Shown: one piece after another, positions 1-5,342 of the stretch | Numbering within the stretch: position 1 is the first letter of the stretch | Layout: each line of letters begins with the position of its first letter | Position numbers and translations under genes: made by a program | Notes under the pieces: generated by a model | Database searches by the model: none | What the model was told of the DNA's origin: nothing | Seen by the model: only the letters and a program-made list of their open reading frames with translations | Assembly (NCBI GenBank): GCA_934215995.1 | Contig: CAKQBC010000181.1 | Coordinates: 1-5,436 of the forward strand | Direction of reading: 5' to 3' | Length of the DNA stretch: 5,436 nt | DNA from: an uncultured Bacillus sp. | GTDB taxonomy: Bacteria; Bacillota; Bacilli; Bacillales; DSM-1321

Positions 1-345
1 GAACTGCCGCTGCTAGGCTTAGTGACAGTGGAACTGGACGAACTGCCGTTGCTAGGCTTAGTCACAGTAGAACTGGACGAACTGCCGTTGCTAGGCTTAG
101 TGACAGTGGAACTGGACGAACTGTCAGTGCTCGGCTTAGTGGCAGCAGAACCGGACGAACTGCCGTTGCTCGGCTTAGTGACAGCGGAACTGGACGAACT
201 GTCAGTGCTCGGCTTAGTGACAGCGGAACTGGACGAACTGTCAGTGCTCGGCTTGGTGACAGTGGAACTGGACGAACTGTCAGTGCTCGGCTTAGTGACA
301 GCGGAACTGGACGAACTGCCGTTGCTCGGCTTAGTCACAGTCGAT
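1..345 (-). repeat. 39-bp in-frame tandem repeat array coding a Ser-rich linker
   Basis: Eight complete 39-bp units lie at 22-60, 61-99, 100-138, 139-177, 178-216, 217-255, 256-294 and 295-333. Partial units flank them on both sides, and the array continues past base 1. No unit is interrupted, so the frame is kept and each unit adds 13 residues. Units come in two main versions at the protein level: S-N-G followed by serines, and S-T-D followed by serines, each ending T/A-V-T-K-P. One unit (139-177) has diverged (S-S-G-S-A-A). The leftmost units share a CTAGGC variant where the rest have CTCGGC, suggesting recent local duplication. The role is probably a flexible, wall-spanning spacer. Confidence 0.95.
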
Positions 346-1301
346 CCGGAAGTGCTTTCAGAATCTTGAGTGCCATCGCCAGACTCATCGGGCTGGACCG
401 GATTAGGCGTTTCCGCATTCTCCGCAGATGCATCCCCGGTTTCGCCAGAAATAGAATCAGAGCTTCCATTTGTTCCGGCATTCGGCGAAACGCCAACATT
501 GCTGTCGGTAGAGGAAGCGGCCGAATCCTTTTCGGCAGTCGATTCCGTGTTTACTGTTTCATCAGAACTTGCTGAACCGTTTTCCACTGGTGATGGCGAA
601 CTTTCTGCACTTGGTTGCTCAGCTTGCTGTACAGTGCCTGTTGCTGGTTCTGCAGGGGCTTCCGCAACTGTAGCTTCATATTTACTTTCACCGGTTTTTG
701 CAGTGTCCTTTTCCGTAGTGCTTGTCCCTGTTTCAGAAGACTTGACAGGAGTTCCTGAAAGATTGATCATTTGGCCGACTGTAAGAAAATTCTTGTTTTT
801 TATTTCCGGGTTAATGGATAATAAATAGTTTACAGTAAGACCATGATCTTTTGCGATTTTGTACAAGGAATCTCCGTATTGCACTACGTAGCTGGCAGGG
901 TTCTGTTCTTCTTTATCTGCAGAAGGCTGGATATGAGAAGAACTGTCAGTCGCATATCGGATTGTGTCTCCGATGTAAATCAGGTTGGCATCGACGATTT
1001 CCTTATTAAGCTTGAGCAATTCCGCTATCGTTGTCCCATATTTCTCTGCAATTTCAGATAATGTATCGCCTTTTACAACATGGTGGGTATGCTCCTCGTC
1101 GATCTTCAAAACCTGCCCTGGCTGGATTGTGGTATCGGTGAGATTATTATTCACCATAATCTTATCCACAGTCGTCTTATACTTCTTTGAAAGATTGGTC
1201 AGATTATCTCCTTTCTTGACGGTATAAGCGGAAGTCAATGCAGGTTGTGCAGCCAGGAAAGCGCTTAATACCGTACCGGTTAGTAACATTGCCTTTTTCA
1301 T
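1..1301 (-). CDS. Secreted triple-LysM cell-wall protein with Ser-rich tandem-repeat region (partial, C-terminus off left edge)
   Basis: 433 complete codons are visible; no stop is reached before the left edge. The ATG at 1301-1299 has an AAGGGGGG Shine-Dalgarno (1308-1315) 6 nt upstream. The product opens with a signal peptide (MKKAMLLTGTVLSAFLAAQ..., probable cleavage after TSA, residue 25). Three LysM peptidoglycan-binding domains follow at about residues 26-67, 73-116 and 138-181, each with the typical V-x-x-GD-(T/S/N)-L start. Residues ~182-320 form an acidic Ser/Thr/Glu/Pro-rich linker without predicted fold. From ~320 on the protein is 13-residue repeats (S-N-G or S-T-D, then a serine run, then T-V/A-V-T-K-P). 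Known from LytE/LytF-type hydrolases: several N-terminal LysM domains anchor the enzyme and a C-terminal NlpC/P60 domain cuts peptidoglycan. Such a C-terminal domain is my inference; it could equally be another hydrolase or none. The signal peptide resembles that of the neighbouring LysM-NlpC/P60 gene, suggesting related origin. Confidence 0.9.
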   Translation of the reverse strand, partial: MKKAMLLTGTVLSAFLAAQPALTSAYTVKKGDNLTNLSKKYKTTVDKIMVNNNLTDTTIQPGQVLKIDEEHTHHVVKGDTLSEIAEKYGTTIAELLKLNKEIVDANLIYIGDTIRYATDSSSHIQPSADKEEQNPASYVVQYGDSLYKIAKDHGLTVNYLLSINPEIKNKNFLTVGQMINLSGTPVKSSETGTSTTEKDTAKTGESKYEATVAEAPAEPATGTVQQAEQPSAESSPSPVENGSASSDETVNTESTAEKDSAASSTDSNVGVSPNAGTNGSSDSISGETGDASAENAETPNPVQPDESGDGTQDSESTSGSTVTKPSNGSSSSSAVTKPSTDSSSSSTVTKPSTDSSSSSAVTKPSTDSSSSSAVTKPSNGSSSGSAATKPSTDSSSSSTVTKPSNGSSSSSTVTKPSNGSSSSSTVTKPSSGS

Positions 1302-1333
1302 ATTTTTCCCCCCTTATAAAAGTCTACAAAATA

Positions 1334-1362
1334 ATTATATTATTTTAAAAAAATAATATCTA
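1334..1362 (-). promoter_or_regulatory. Sigma-A-like promoter of the triple-LysM gene
   Basis: Read on the minus strand, a TAGATA -35 (1362-1357; 4 of 6 to TTGACA) is followed after exactly 17 bp by a perfect TATAAT -10 (1339-1334). Transcription would begin near 1327, giving a leader of roughly 26 nt with the Shine-Dalgarno inside it. The surrounding DNA is extremely A/T-rich, so chance matches are easier here; the spacing and the distance to the start codon are what support the call. Confidence 0.6.
1337..1359. repeat. All-A/T perfect inverted repeat inside the promoter
   Basis: ATATTATTTT (1337-1346) and AAAATAATAT (1350-1359) are exact reverse complements separated by AAA. The repeat fills the spacer between the proposed -35 and -10 and overlaps both hexamers by three bases. 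It could be an operator for a repressor, or simply a by-product of an A/T-only stretch. Confidence 0.5.
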
Positions 1363-1490
1363 GGAATATACTAGAAGTGAATTTAGTTATCTATCTGGTT
1401 TTTTTAGGATAAATTGTTGTAAGGTGGATTGTGTTTTGTTTTATCAGAAAAGCGTTGAGGTATGATACGTGTGGAGGGATTAGAGTAATT

Positions 1491-1527
1491 AAGAAAGCGG
1501 GTTGCCATCGTGGCAGCCCGCTTTCTT
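1491..1527 (-). terminator. Intrinsic terminator of the LysM-NlpC/P60 gene
   Basis: Arms 1491-1507 and 1511-1527 form a 17-bp stem with one G-T wobble and a 3-nt loop. On the minus strand the hairpin starts with the very next base after the TAG stop (1530-1528). The 3' arm ends in CTTTCTT and is followed by AATTACT, a T-rich but imperfect tail. It separates this gene from the downstream triple-LysM gene, which has its own promoter. Confidence 0.8.
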
Positions 1528-2313
1528 CTATAGAAGCCTGACGGCCTTTTCAAGACGCGGAGCCCAATAATGCCGATCGACATTCGCATAGGATATCCCT
1601 TTTGAGGAAGAGGCATGAATCATTCGGCCTCCGCCAGCGTAGATGCCGACATGGTTGATCGTTCCGTCGAAATCAGTGTCGAAAAAGACGAGGTCCCCTT
1701 TCTGCAGGCTGGATAGGGAGACGGAAACACCTGCATTTGCCTGTGATGATGAAGTGCGTGGCAAAGTGACGCCTGCCTGCTTAAAAACGGTGTAAGTAAA
1801 CGAGGAGCAATCAAAAGAACTATGTGTCGACGTGCTCGATCCATATTTATAGGAGACGCCAAGATATTTATTGGCTATTGCGATCAATTGGTCAGCTGAT
1901 GTTGATTGTCCGCTTTTAGAAGCATTCTGGACAGGAGATTTTGTTTTCACGGGGGATGCGGGCTTGGCTGCCGGAGTGCCGGTTATGTGGATTTTCTGTC
2001 CGACTTTGATGAGATTGGGGTTACGGATGGATGGGTTGAGCTTAAGGATCGCTTTGACGGTTGTTTTATATCGTTTTGCAATTTTCGAAAGCGTGTCTCC
2101 TTTTGCGGTGATGTGGATGATTTTTGCCTCTTTGCGGACGGTTTCACTGGCGATTTGAACATTTGGCACAATCCTGATTGTATCGTGTGTCCCCTTTTTT
2201 TGCGGACTTCTTAGCGTTTCATATTGTTCAGCGGTCAAGGATACCGCCAATGCCGATTGGGTCGTCAGGAAAGCACTGAAAACAGTACTTGTCAGTAACA
2301 CTGATTTTTTCAT
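1528..2313 (-). CDS. Secreted LysM - NlpC/P60 peptidoglycan endopeptidase
   Basis: The 261-residue protein is complete, with ATG at 2313 and an AGGAGG site (2321-2326) 7 nt upstream. A signal peptide ([20 protein letters not shown], likely cut after ALA at residue 23) directs export. One LysM domain spans about 65-110 ([14 protein letters not shown]...), followed by an Ala/Pro/Ser/Lys-rich linker (111-140). An NlpC/P60 domain spans about 141-258. Catalytic residues read by family pattern are Cys169 (in FDCSSF), His221 (in NHVGIY) and His233 (in MIHAS). The 12-residue spacing between the two histidines matches the family. NlpC/P60 enzymes of this kind cut the D-Glu to diamino-acid bond in the stem peptide during wall turnover or cell separation. 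With a single LysM it is smaller than LytE/LytF. The exact physiological role is not readable here. A TATACT (-10-like) lies at 2348-2343 on the minus strand, but without a good -35. Confidence 0.93.
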   Translation of the reverse strand: MKKSVLLTSTVFSAFLTTQSALAVSLTAEQYETLRSPQKKGTHDTIRIVPNVQIASETVRKEAKIIHITAKGDTLSKIAKRYKTTVKAILKLNPSIRNPNLIKVGQKIHITGTPAAKPASPVKTKSPVQNASKSGQSTSADQLIAIANKYLGVSYKYGSSTSTHSSFDCSSFTYTVFKQAGVTLPRTSSSQANAGVSVSLSSLQKGDLVFFDTDFDGTINHVGIYAGGGRMIHASSSKGISYANVDRHYWAPRLEKAVRLL

Positions 2314-2495
2314 GTATGTTCCTCCTGTTGTTTGATGTAGAAAGTATATTCGTTCAGAAACCAGTTACGTAATAAAAAGGCGTGACAATTATTACGGCGA
2401 TGTTACATAGAGGCTTTTAAATAAGCTGCTGCGCGGATGGAGGAAAAAAGCATGCATAATTTCGGGATAATATAAAAAAATAATCCTATATATGG

Positions 2496-2513
2496 AAGGA
2501 GGTATGAGGATTG
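2496..2513 (+). promoter_or_regulatory. Ribosome binding site fixing a TTG start
   Basis: AAGGAGGT (2496-2503) stands 7 nt before TTG (2511-2513). The closer ATG at 2504 is in another frame and stops after 18 codons. The in-frame ATG at 2523 would be 19 nt from the site. TTG is therefore the best start; it also gives the usual lysine-rich signal-peptide beginning. Confidence 0.8.
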
Positions 2514-2852
2514 AAAAAGATCATGACTGCCACAATTTTGGCTGTGCTTCTGCTCGCTGAAGGTGCAACGTTTGCGTTCGCTGAAGATAGCAAAGATACC
2601 GGCCAGAAACAAGTGGCACCCTTAACAGAAGAACAAATTGCTGAAGTGAAGGAAATACATGAATCAATTCTTGCACAGAAAAAGATGCTCATCAAAAAGT
2701 ACGTGGAGTATGGAAAGCTTACCGAAGAACAGGGTGAGAAAATCACGGAACGATTCGACCGCCATTATAAGATGATGGAGGAAAATGGATTTCAGATGCC
2801 TAAAATGAGCCGTTTTCCACATCATAACCAAAAACAATTGGACGAGGAATAG
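2511..2852 (+). CDS. Small secreted DUF2680 (YckD-like) protein
   Basis: 113 residues, TTG start, TAG stop. The N-terminus is a signal peptide (KK, then a hydrophobic stretch to FAFA, cleavage probably after residue 24). The mature part is short, highly charged and helical. Residues ~38-94 (PLTEEQIAEVKEIHESILAQ ... KYVEYGKLTEEQGEKI ... NGF) match what I recall of the DUF2680 family, which includes B. subtilis YckD; the K-YVEYG-x-(L/I)-T-x-E-x-G pattern is the main mark. The tail is rich in His, Lys and acidic residues. No enzymatic motif is visible and the family's function is unknown. It is transcribed away from the LysM-NlpC/P60 gene (197 bp between starts) and appears monocistronic, ending in a hairpin 54 bp downstream. 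I found no convincing promoter in the divergent gap. Confidence 0.85.
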   Translation: MKKIMTATILAVLLLAEGATFAFAEDSKDTGQKQVAPLTEEQIAEVKEIHESILAQKKMLIKKYVEYGKLTEEQGEKITERFDRHYKMMEENGFQMPKMSRFPHHNQKQLDEE

Positions 2853-2906
2853 CGGATCAACCTGACCGGTTATATGACGGTTCTCTTGACCATATGGTAT
2901 TGCTTT

Positions 2907-2943
2907 GAGGATGCCGGCCCGTATGTTGCCGGCATTCTCTTTG
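2907..2943 (+). terminator. Intrinsic terminator after the DUF2680 gene
   Basis: Arms 2907-2918 (GAGGATGCCGGC) and 2928-2939 (GCCGGCATTCTC) give a 12-bp stem with one G-T wobble and a 9-nt loop. The T-run after it is short (TTT then G), so termination may be partial. The minus-strand side has no T-run. Confidence 0.6.
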
Positions 2944-3104
2944 TATGGCAGGAGGCGGGTGTAAAATCCGGCATGTTTCAACCGATACATAGATGTGAAG
3001 ACAAATTTCGGATGAGTGAAAATTCAGGAGAAAGCTACGGCAGGGAATTGGCGTGCGCCGGCCTCTCAACAATGGCGTTTAATTGAGCCTTTATAAAAGA
3101 AGTA
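2944..3104. other. Gap without a supportable gene
   Basis: No reading frame here has both a credible ribosome binding site and recognisable protein sequence. A 37-codon frame (ATG 2972, ending near 3086) follows an AGGAGG, but 17 nt away, and resembles nothing I know. It may be a decayed gene remnant or plain spacer. Confidence 0.5.
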
Positions 3105-3133
3105 TTGATAGGATAAATGGTTCATATTCTAAT
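3105..3133 (+). promoter_or_regulatory. Near-consensus sigma-A promoter ahead of the YwqH/YwqI-like pair
   Basis: TTGATA (3105-3110; 5 of 6) and TCTAAT (3128-3133; 5 of 6) are separated by exactly 17 bp. Transcription would start near 3140, at or next to a perfect 10-bp palindrome GCATATATGC (3141-3150), which could be an operator. The next gene on this strand starts at 3338, implying a leader of about 198 nt. Confidence 0.6.
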
Positions 3134-3139
3134 GAAAAA

Positions 3140-3337
3140 AGCATATATGCCAAAATAGGCAAGTGGGATTTATTACTTATTTTACAGGAAAGTTACAAAA
3201 TACTGTTGATTGTTGGAGGGAAATACTCCATAACTGTATATAAATGAATATTTTTCAGGAATTGAGTTGAATATGTATCAAAGGCAAGCCGGTTGCGGGC
3301 CGACTGAAATTTTTCAAAAGCAGAGGTGTATCGTATC
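3140..3337 (+). other. Long untranslated leader of the YwqH/YwqI-like unit
   Basis: About 200 A/T-rich bases with no reading frame of note. Small hairpins are visible: TGCC/GGCA (3148-3151 with 3158-3161) and TGGAG/CTCCA (3214-3218 with 3226-3230). A weaker internal promoter is possible (TTGATT at 3206-3211, 17 bp, CATAAC at 3229-3234), which would shorten the leader to about 100 nt. I do not recognise a known riboswitch. Confidence 0.4.
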
Positions 3338-3730
3338 ATGAGCTCATCGCTATCAGCCTTATATTATGAGTTGAGAGTGAAGGAGGAACAGCTTAACAGA
3401 TTGATTGTCTGTGAGGGGGAGCTGAGACAGTCCCATTCCGATTTCAAGAATAACCAGCATTTATGCATGGAGCCGGAACTGGCCTCCAATACCTGGTTCG
3501 GTACATTGGCAAACGAGTTCGACCAGATCAGGGAAAATTCCATATTAGCCAGTTATGAGGAAATCGTAGGCAGCCAGTTCAGTTCTATTTTTGCTGCATT
3601 ATCAGCCAAGATAGCCGAGATAAAAGCAGAAATTCAAAGACTGAAGGCCGAAATCGCGGCATTGGAAGCTGCGCTGGCAGCAGAGGCGGCAAGGACTTCC
3701 GCTTCGGGGGCAGTGCCTTCAAGATTCTAG
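3338..3730 (+). CDS. YwqH-like (DUF5082) helical protein, probable LXG-toxin secretion partner
   Basis: 130 residues from ATG 3338, with AGAGGTG (3322-3328) 9 nt upstream; a GTG at 3326 in the same frame lies within the ribosome binding site and is rejected. The protein is almost wholly helical and has no signal peptide. It has a W-x-G motif (W53-F54-G55), followed by a second helix (ANEFDQIRENSI), giving a WXG100-like hairpin. Residues ~85-120 form a strong Ala/Glu/Lys coiled coil (repeats of AEI and LKAEI). The order fits the YwqH-like family, which in Bacillus precedes a YwqI-like gene and an LXG toxin gene (ywqH-ywqI-ywqJ). Related small helical proteins in other LXG systems bind the toxin's N-terminal domain for type VII export. 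That role is inferred from family and position. The gene is 26 bp from its partner, so they are probably co-transcribed. Confidence 0.85.
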   Translation: MSSSLSALYYELRVKEEQLNRLIVCEGELRQSHSDFKNNQHLCMEPELASNTWFGTLANEFDQIRENSILASYEEIVGSQFSSIFAALSAKIAEIKAEIQRLKAEIAALEAALAAEAARTSASGAVPSRF

Positions 3731-3756
3731 GCGGCAGCCGAGAGGGAGCAAAAAAT

Positions 3757-4035
3757 ATGAGTACTGAAATAAAGATCGAATATGATGAAGTGAGCCGGGC
3801 ATTAAGCAAACTTCAGTCTTCCGCATTTTCAATCGATGCGTCCGCCCTGAAGAATGTGAATATGGAAGGCCAGAGTGTTCTTGAAATCTCTTCGAAGATA
3901 GTGAATCTGAACCAATCGCTTCAGGAGGTCCTGACGGCTTATAAAGATTTGCTGGCAGGAAATGTTGCATCAACAAACAGATCGGTTGAAACAATGAAGG
4001 AAGTGGAACGGCAAATTTCAGTGTTTGGGGACTAG
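3757..4035 (+). CDS. YwqI-like (DUF5344) helical protein, second LXG-toxin partner
   Basis: 92 residues, ATG 3757, with GAGGGAG (3742-3748) 8 nt upstream. No signal peptide or membrane segment. It begins with the family-typical I-K-I-x-Y-x-E-V (residues 5-12), and two long amphipathic helices follow (about 8-24 and 39-90), the second containing LNQSLQEVLTAYKDLL. Size, opening motif and pairing with the YwqH-like gene identify it as DUF5344 (YwqI/YxiC type). In the known arrangement the next gene is an LXG-domain toxin followed by its immunity gene. Here neither follows: a terminator appears 48 bp after the stop and the next gene is metabolic. Either the pair serves an LXG toxin encoded elsewhere, or the toxin has been lost. 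Confidence 0.85.
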   Translation: MSTEIKIEYDEVSRALSKLQSSAFSIDASALKNVNMEGQSVLEISSKIVNLNQSLQEVLTAYKDLLAGNVASTNRSVETMKEVERQISVFGD

Positions 4036-4082
4036 GCTGTCCTTGGCGCTAATATAGAATGGGACCTGTTAAGGGTTGGGAT

Positions 4083-4110
4083 GGGCTATCATTGATGGCT
4101 CTTTTTTCTT
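4083..4110 (+). terminator. Intrinsic terminator closing the YwqH/YwqI-like unit
   Basis: An 8-bp stem (4083-4090 with 4094-4101, two G-T wobbles, 3-nt loop) is followed directly by six T and then CTT. It lies 48 bp after the YwqI-like stop, and shows that the next gene is not part of this unit. Confidence 0.75.
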
Positions 4111-4157
4111 TATTATGCATAAATTGTAATGGTATCCTTGGGAAGAGACACTTCTCT

Positions 4158-4175
4158 GGGAGGATGGCTAAAATG
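4158..4175 (+). promoter_or_regulatory. Ribosome binding site deciding the dehydrogenase start
   Basis: GGGAGG (4158-4163) is directly abutted by an in-frame ATG (4164), too close to be used. It is 9 nt from the next in-frame ATG (4173). The latter also gives the N-terminus expected for the family. The frame stays open back to 4059, but that stretch contains the preceding terminator. Confidence 0.75.
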
Positions 4176-5156
4176 ACGAAAAAACCGAAAGTGATTGCTT
4201 ACTCTGGATTGGTTCAGCCAGCGCTGGACTACATATCCGAATCATGTGAATTGATTGCCTTTCCGAAGCTGGATGAGGAAACATACCCCCGCTTCCTTCA
4301 GGAATTGGAGGATGCGGAAGGCCTGGTTGGCTTTGGCTTAAAGGTGGACGAAGAGCTGCTTGCCAAGGCTCCGAAACTGAAGGTTGTCAGCAATTTTTCA
4401 GTCGGGTACGACAATCTGGAGCTGCCCGTACTGACTAAGCATAAAGTGATGGCAACGAATACGCCTGAAGTGCTTAACGATACAGTGGCGGACTTGATGT
4501 TCGGGCTCATGCTTGCCGTCGGTCGAAGGATTGCAGAAATGGATCAGTATGTTAAGACAGGGCAATGGGAGCGGAACGTCACAACCGATCAATATAGCAC
4601 AGATATCCATCATAAGACCCTCGGGATCATCGGAATGGGGGAGATTGGGTCGCAGATTGCCAAAAGGGCCAGCCTCGGTTTCGATATGAATGTCCTATAT
4701 CATAATCGTTCCCGTAATGAGGGAGCGGAAAGATTGTATCAAGCGCAATATTGCGAGCTGGATGAACTACTGGGGCAATCTGATTTCGTCTGCCTTATGA
4801 CACCTTTAACCAAGCAGACTGAAAAGATGATGGGGGAAAGGGAATTCAGCTTGATGAAGAAAACGGCGATTTTCGTCAATGGCTCCCGCGGCAGGACTGT
4901 CGATGAAGCGGCTTTGATCTCTGCGCTGCAGCAAGGTGAAATCCTTGGTGCTGGCCTGGATGTTTTTGAAGTTGAGCCTGTTTCCAGGGATAACCCGCTG
5001 CTAAGTATGAAAAATGTGATAACTCTCCCTCATATCGGTTCGGCTACGAATGAAACAAGAATGAAAATGGCGATGCTGGCAGCCGAAAATGTGGTGCAGG
5101 GTGTAACTGGACAGGTACCTTCCTGTTTGCTGAATAAAGAAGCGCTAGAGAGATAA
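4173..5156 (+). CDS. D-2-hydroxyacid dehydrogenase (YvcT-like glyoxylate / 2-ketogluconate reductase)
   Basis: 327 residues, a normal family length. It is cytosolic and reduces 2-oxo acids such as glyoxylate, hydroxypyruvate or 2-ketogluconate to D-2-hydroxy acids. The substrate-binding domain is split around the Rossmann domain, as usual. Visible marks: SNFSVGYDN (residues 73-81), the T-V-A-D-L motif (104-108), and nucleotide loop GMGEIG (154-159). Catalytic residues are Arg239 (in NGSRGRTVDE), Glu268 (in DVFEVEP) and His287 (in LPHIGSAT); the 29-residue Arg-Glu distance fits the family. At the end of the second strand the sequence reads YHNRSR, with no Asp where NAD-specific members carry one and with two Arg, suggesting NADPH preference (inference). 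I recall close overall similarity to B. subtilis YvcT. True substrate cannot be read from sequence. It stands alone: a terminator lies before and after it. No convincing own promoter was found in 4111-4157. Confidence 0.92.
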   Translation: MTKKPKVIAYSGLVQPALDYISESCELIAFPKLDEETYPRFLQELEDAEGLVGFGLKVDEELLAKAPKLKVVSNFSVGYDNLELPVLTKHKVMATNTPEVLNDTVADLMFGLMLAVGRRIAEMDQYVKTGQWERNVTTDQYSTDIHHKTLGIIGMGEIGSQIAKRASLGFDMNVLYHNRSRNEGAERLYQAQYCELDELLGQSDFVCLMTPLTKQTEKMMGEREFSLMKKTAIFVNGSRGRTVDEAALISALQQGEILGAGLDVFEVEPVSRDNPLLSMKNVITLPHIGSATNETRMKMAMLAAENVVQGVTGQVPSCLLNKEALER

Positions 5157-5193
5157 CGAAAGAATTAAGTCTTATAGAATAGGCATATGGCCT

Positions 5194-5250
5194 GTCGAAC
5201 AGCCTGCCTTATCTCCTCCTTGCACGGAGAGGCAGGTCATCCTGTTCGGC
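5194..5250 (+). other. Imperfect long hairpin in the 3' flank of the dehydrogenase gene
   Basis: Nested pairing: 5194-5202 with 5242-5250 (9 bp, one G-T wobble), 5203-5208 with 5231-5236 (6 bp), 5212-5216 with 5226-5230 (5 bp, 9-nt loop). One arm carries a 5-nt bulge (5237-5241). No T-run follows, so it is not an obvious terminator. It may stabilise the 3' end of the mRNA, or be a remnant of a small repeat element. Confidence 0.5.
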
Positions 5251-5310
5251 GCTATGGCTGATTAAGGCTGCTGCTGTGATGCTGTAGCTTTGCCGATTTT
5301 CCGCTAACCG

Positions 5311-5340
5311 AAAACGCTTGAAGCAATCAAGCGTTTTTTT
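5311..5340 (+). terminator. Perfect intrinsic terminator after the dehydrogenase gene
   Basis: AAAACGCTTGA (5311-5321) pairs perfectly with TCAAGCGTTTT (5327-5337) over a 5-nt loop, with seven consecutive T (5334-5340). It lies 154 bp beyond the dehydrogenase stop and is the first strong terminator after it. It also serves as the apparent target of the group II intron that starts at 5343. Confidence 0.92.
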
Positions 5341-5342
5341 AT

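Noticed and set aside
1..345. CRISPR-like regular repeats
   Set aside because: Units are directly adjacent, with no spacers, and they encode an in-frame protein repeat.
22..369. Plus-strand open frame of 115 codons with ELDEL/LLGLV repeats
   Set aside because: It is the antisense of the 39-bp repeat array. The unit length is a multiple of three, so the frame stays open automatically. No ribosome binding site, and the LysM protein explains the other strand.
370..828. Plus-strand open frame of 152 codons
   Set aside because: Antisense to the Ser/Thr/Glu-rich linker and third LysM domain of the minus-strand gene; low-complexity composition and no family resemblance.
1436..1466. Possible plus-strand promoter with TATGAT at 1461-1466
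   Set aside because: No -35 at proper spacing and no gene downstream on that strand.
1404..1616. Minus-strand 70-codon frame crossing the terminator
   Set aside because: It overlaps the C-terminus of the NlpC/P60 gene in another frame and runs through its terminator hairpin.
2314..2420. WalR-type direct repeats or a SigD promoter upstream of the LysM-NlpC/P60 gene, as in some Bacillus autolysin genes
   Set aside because: I looked for the spaced TGT repeats and the SigD hexamers and found only matches with wrong spacing.
2874..3086. Plus-strand frame of 70 codons after the DUF2680 gene
   Set aside because: It runs through the terminator hairpin at 2907-2943, has no suitable ribosome binding site and resembles nothing known.
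3326..3337. GTG start four codons upstream for the YwqH-like protein
   Set aside because: The GTG is part of the AGAGGTG ribosome binding site itself; ATG 3338 has correct spacing.
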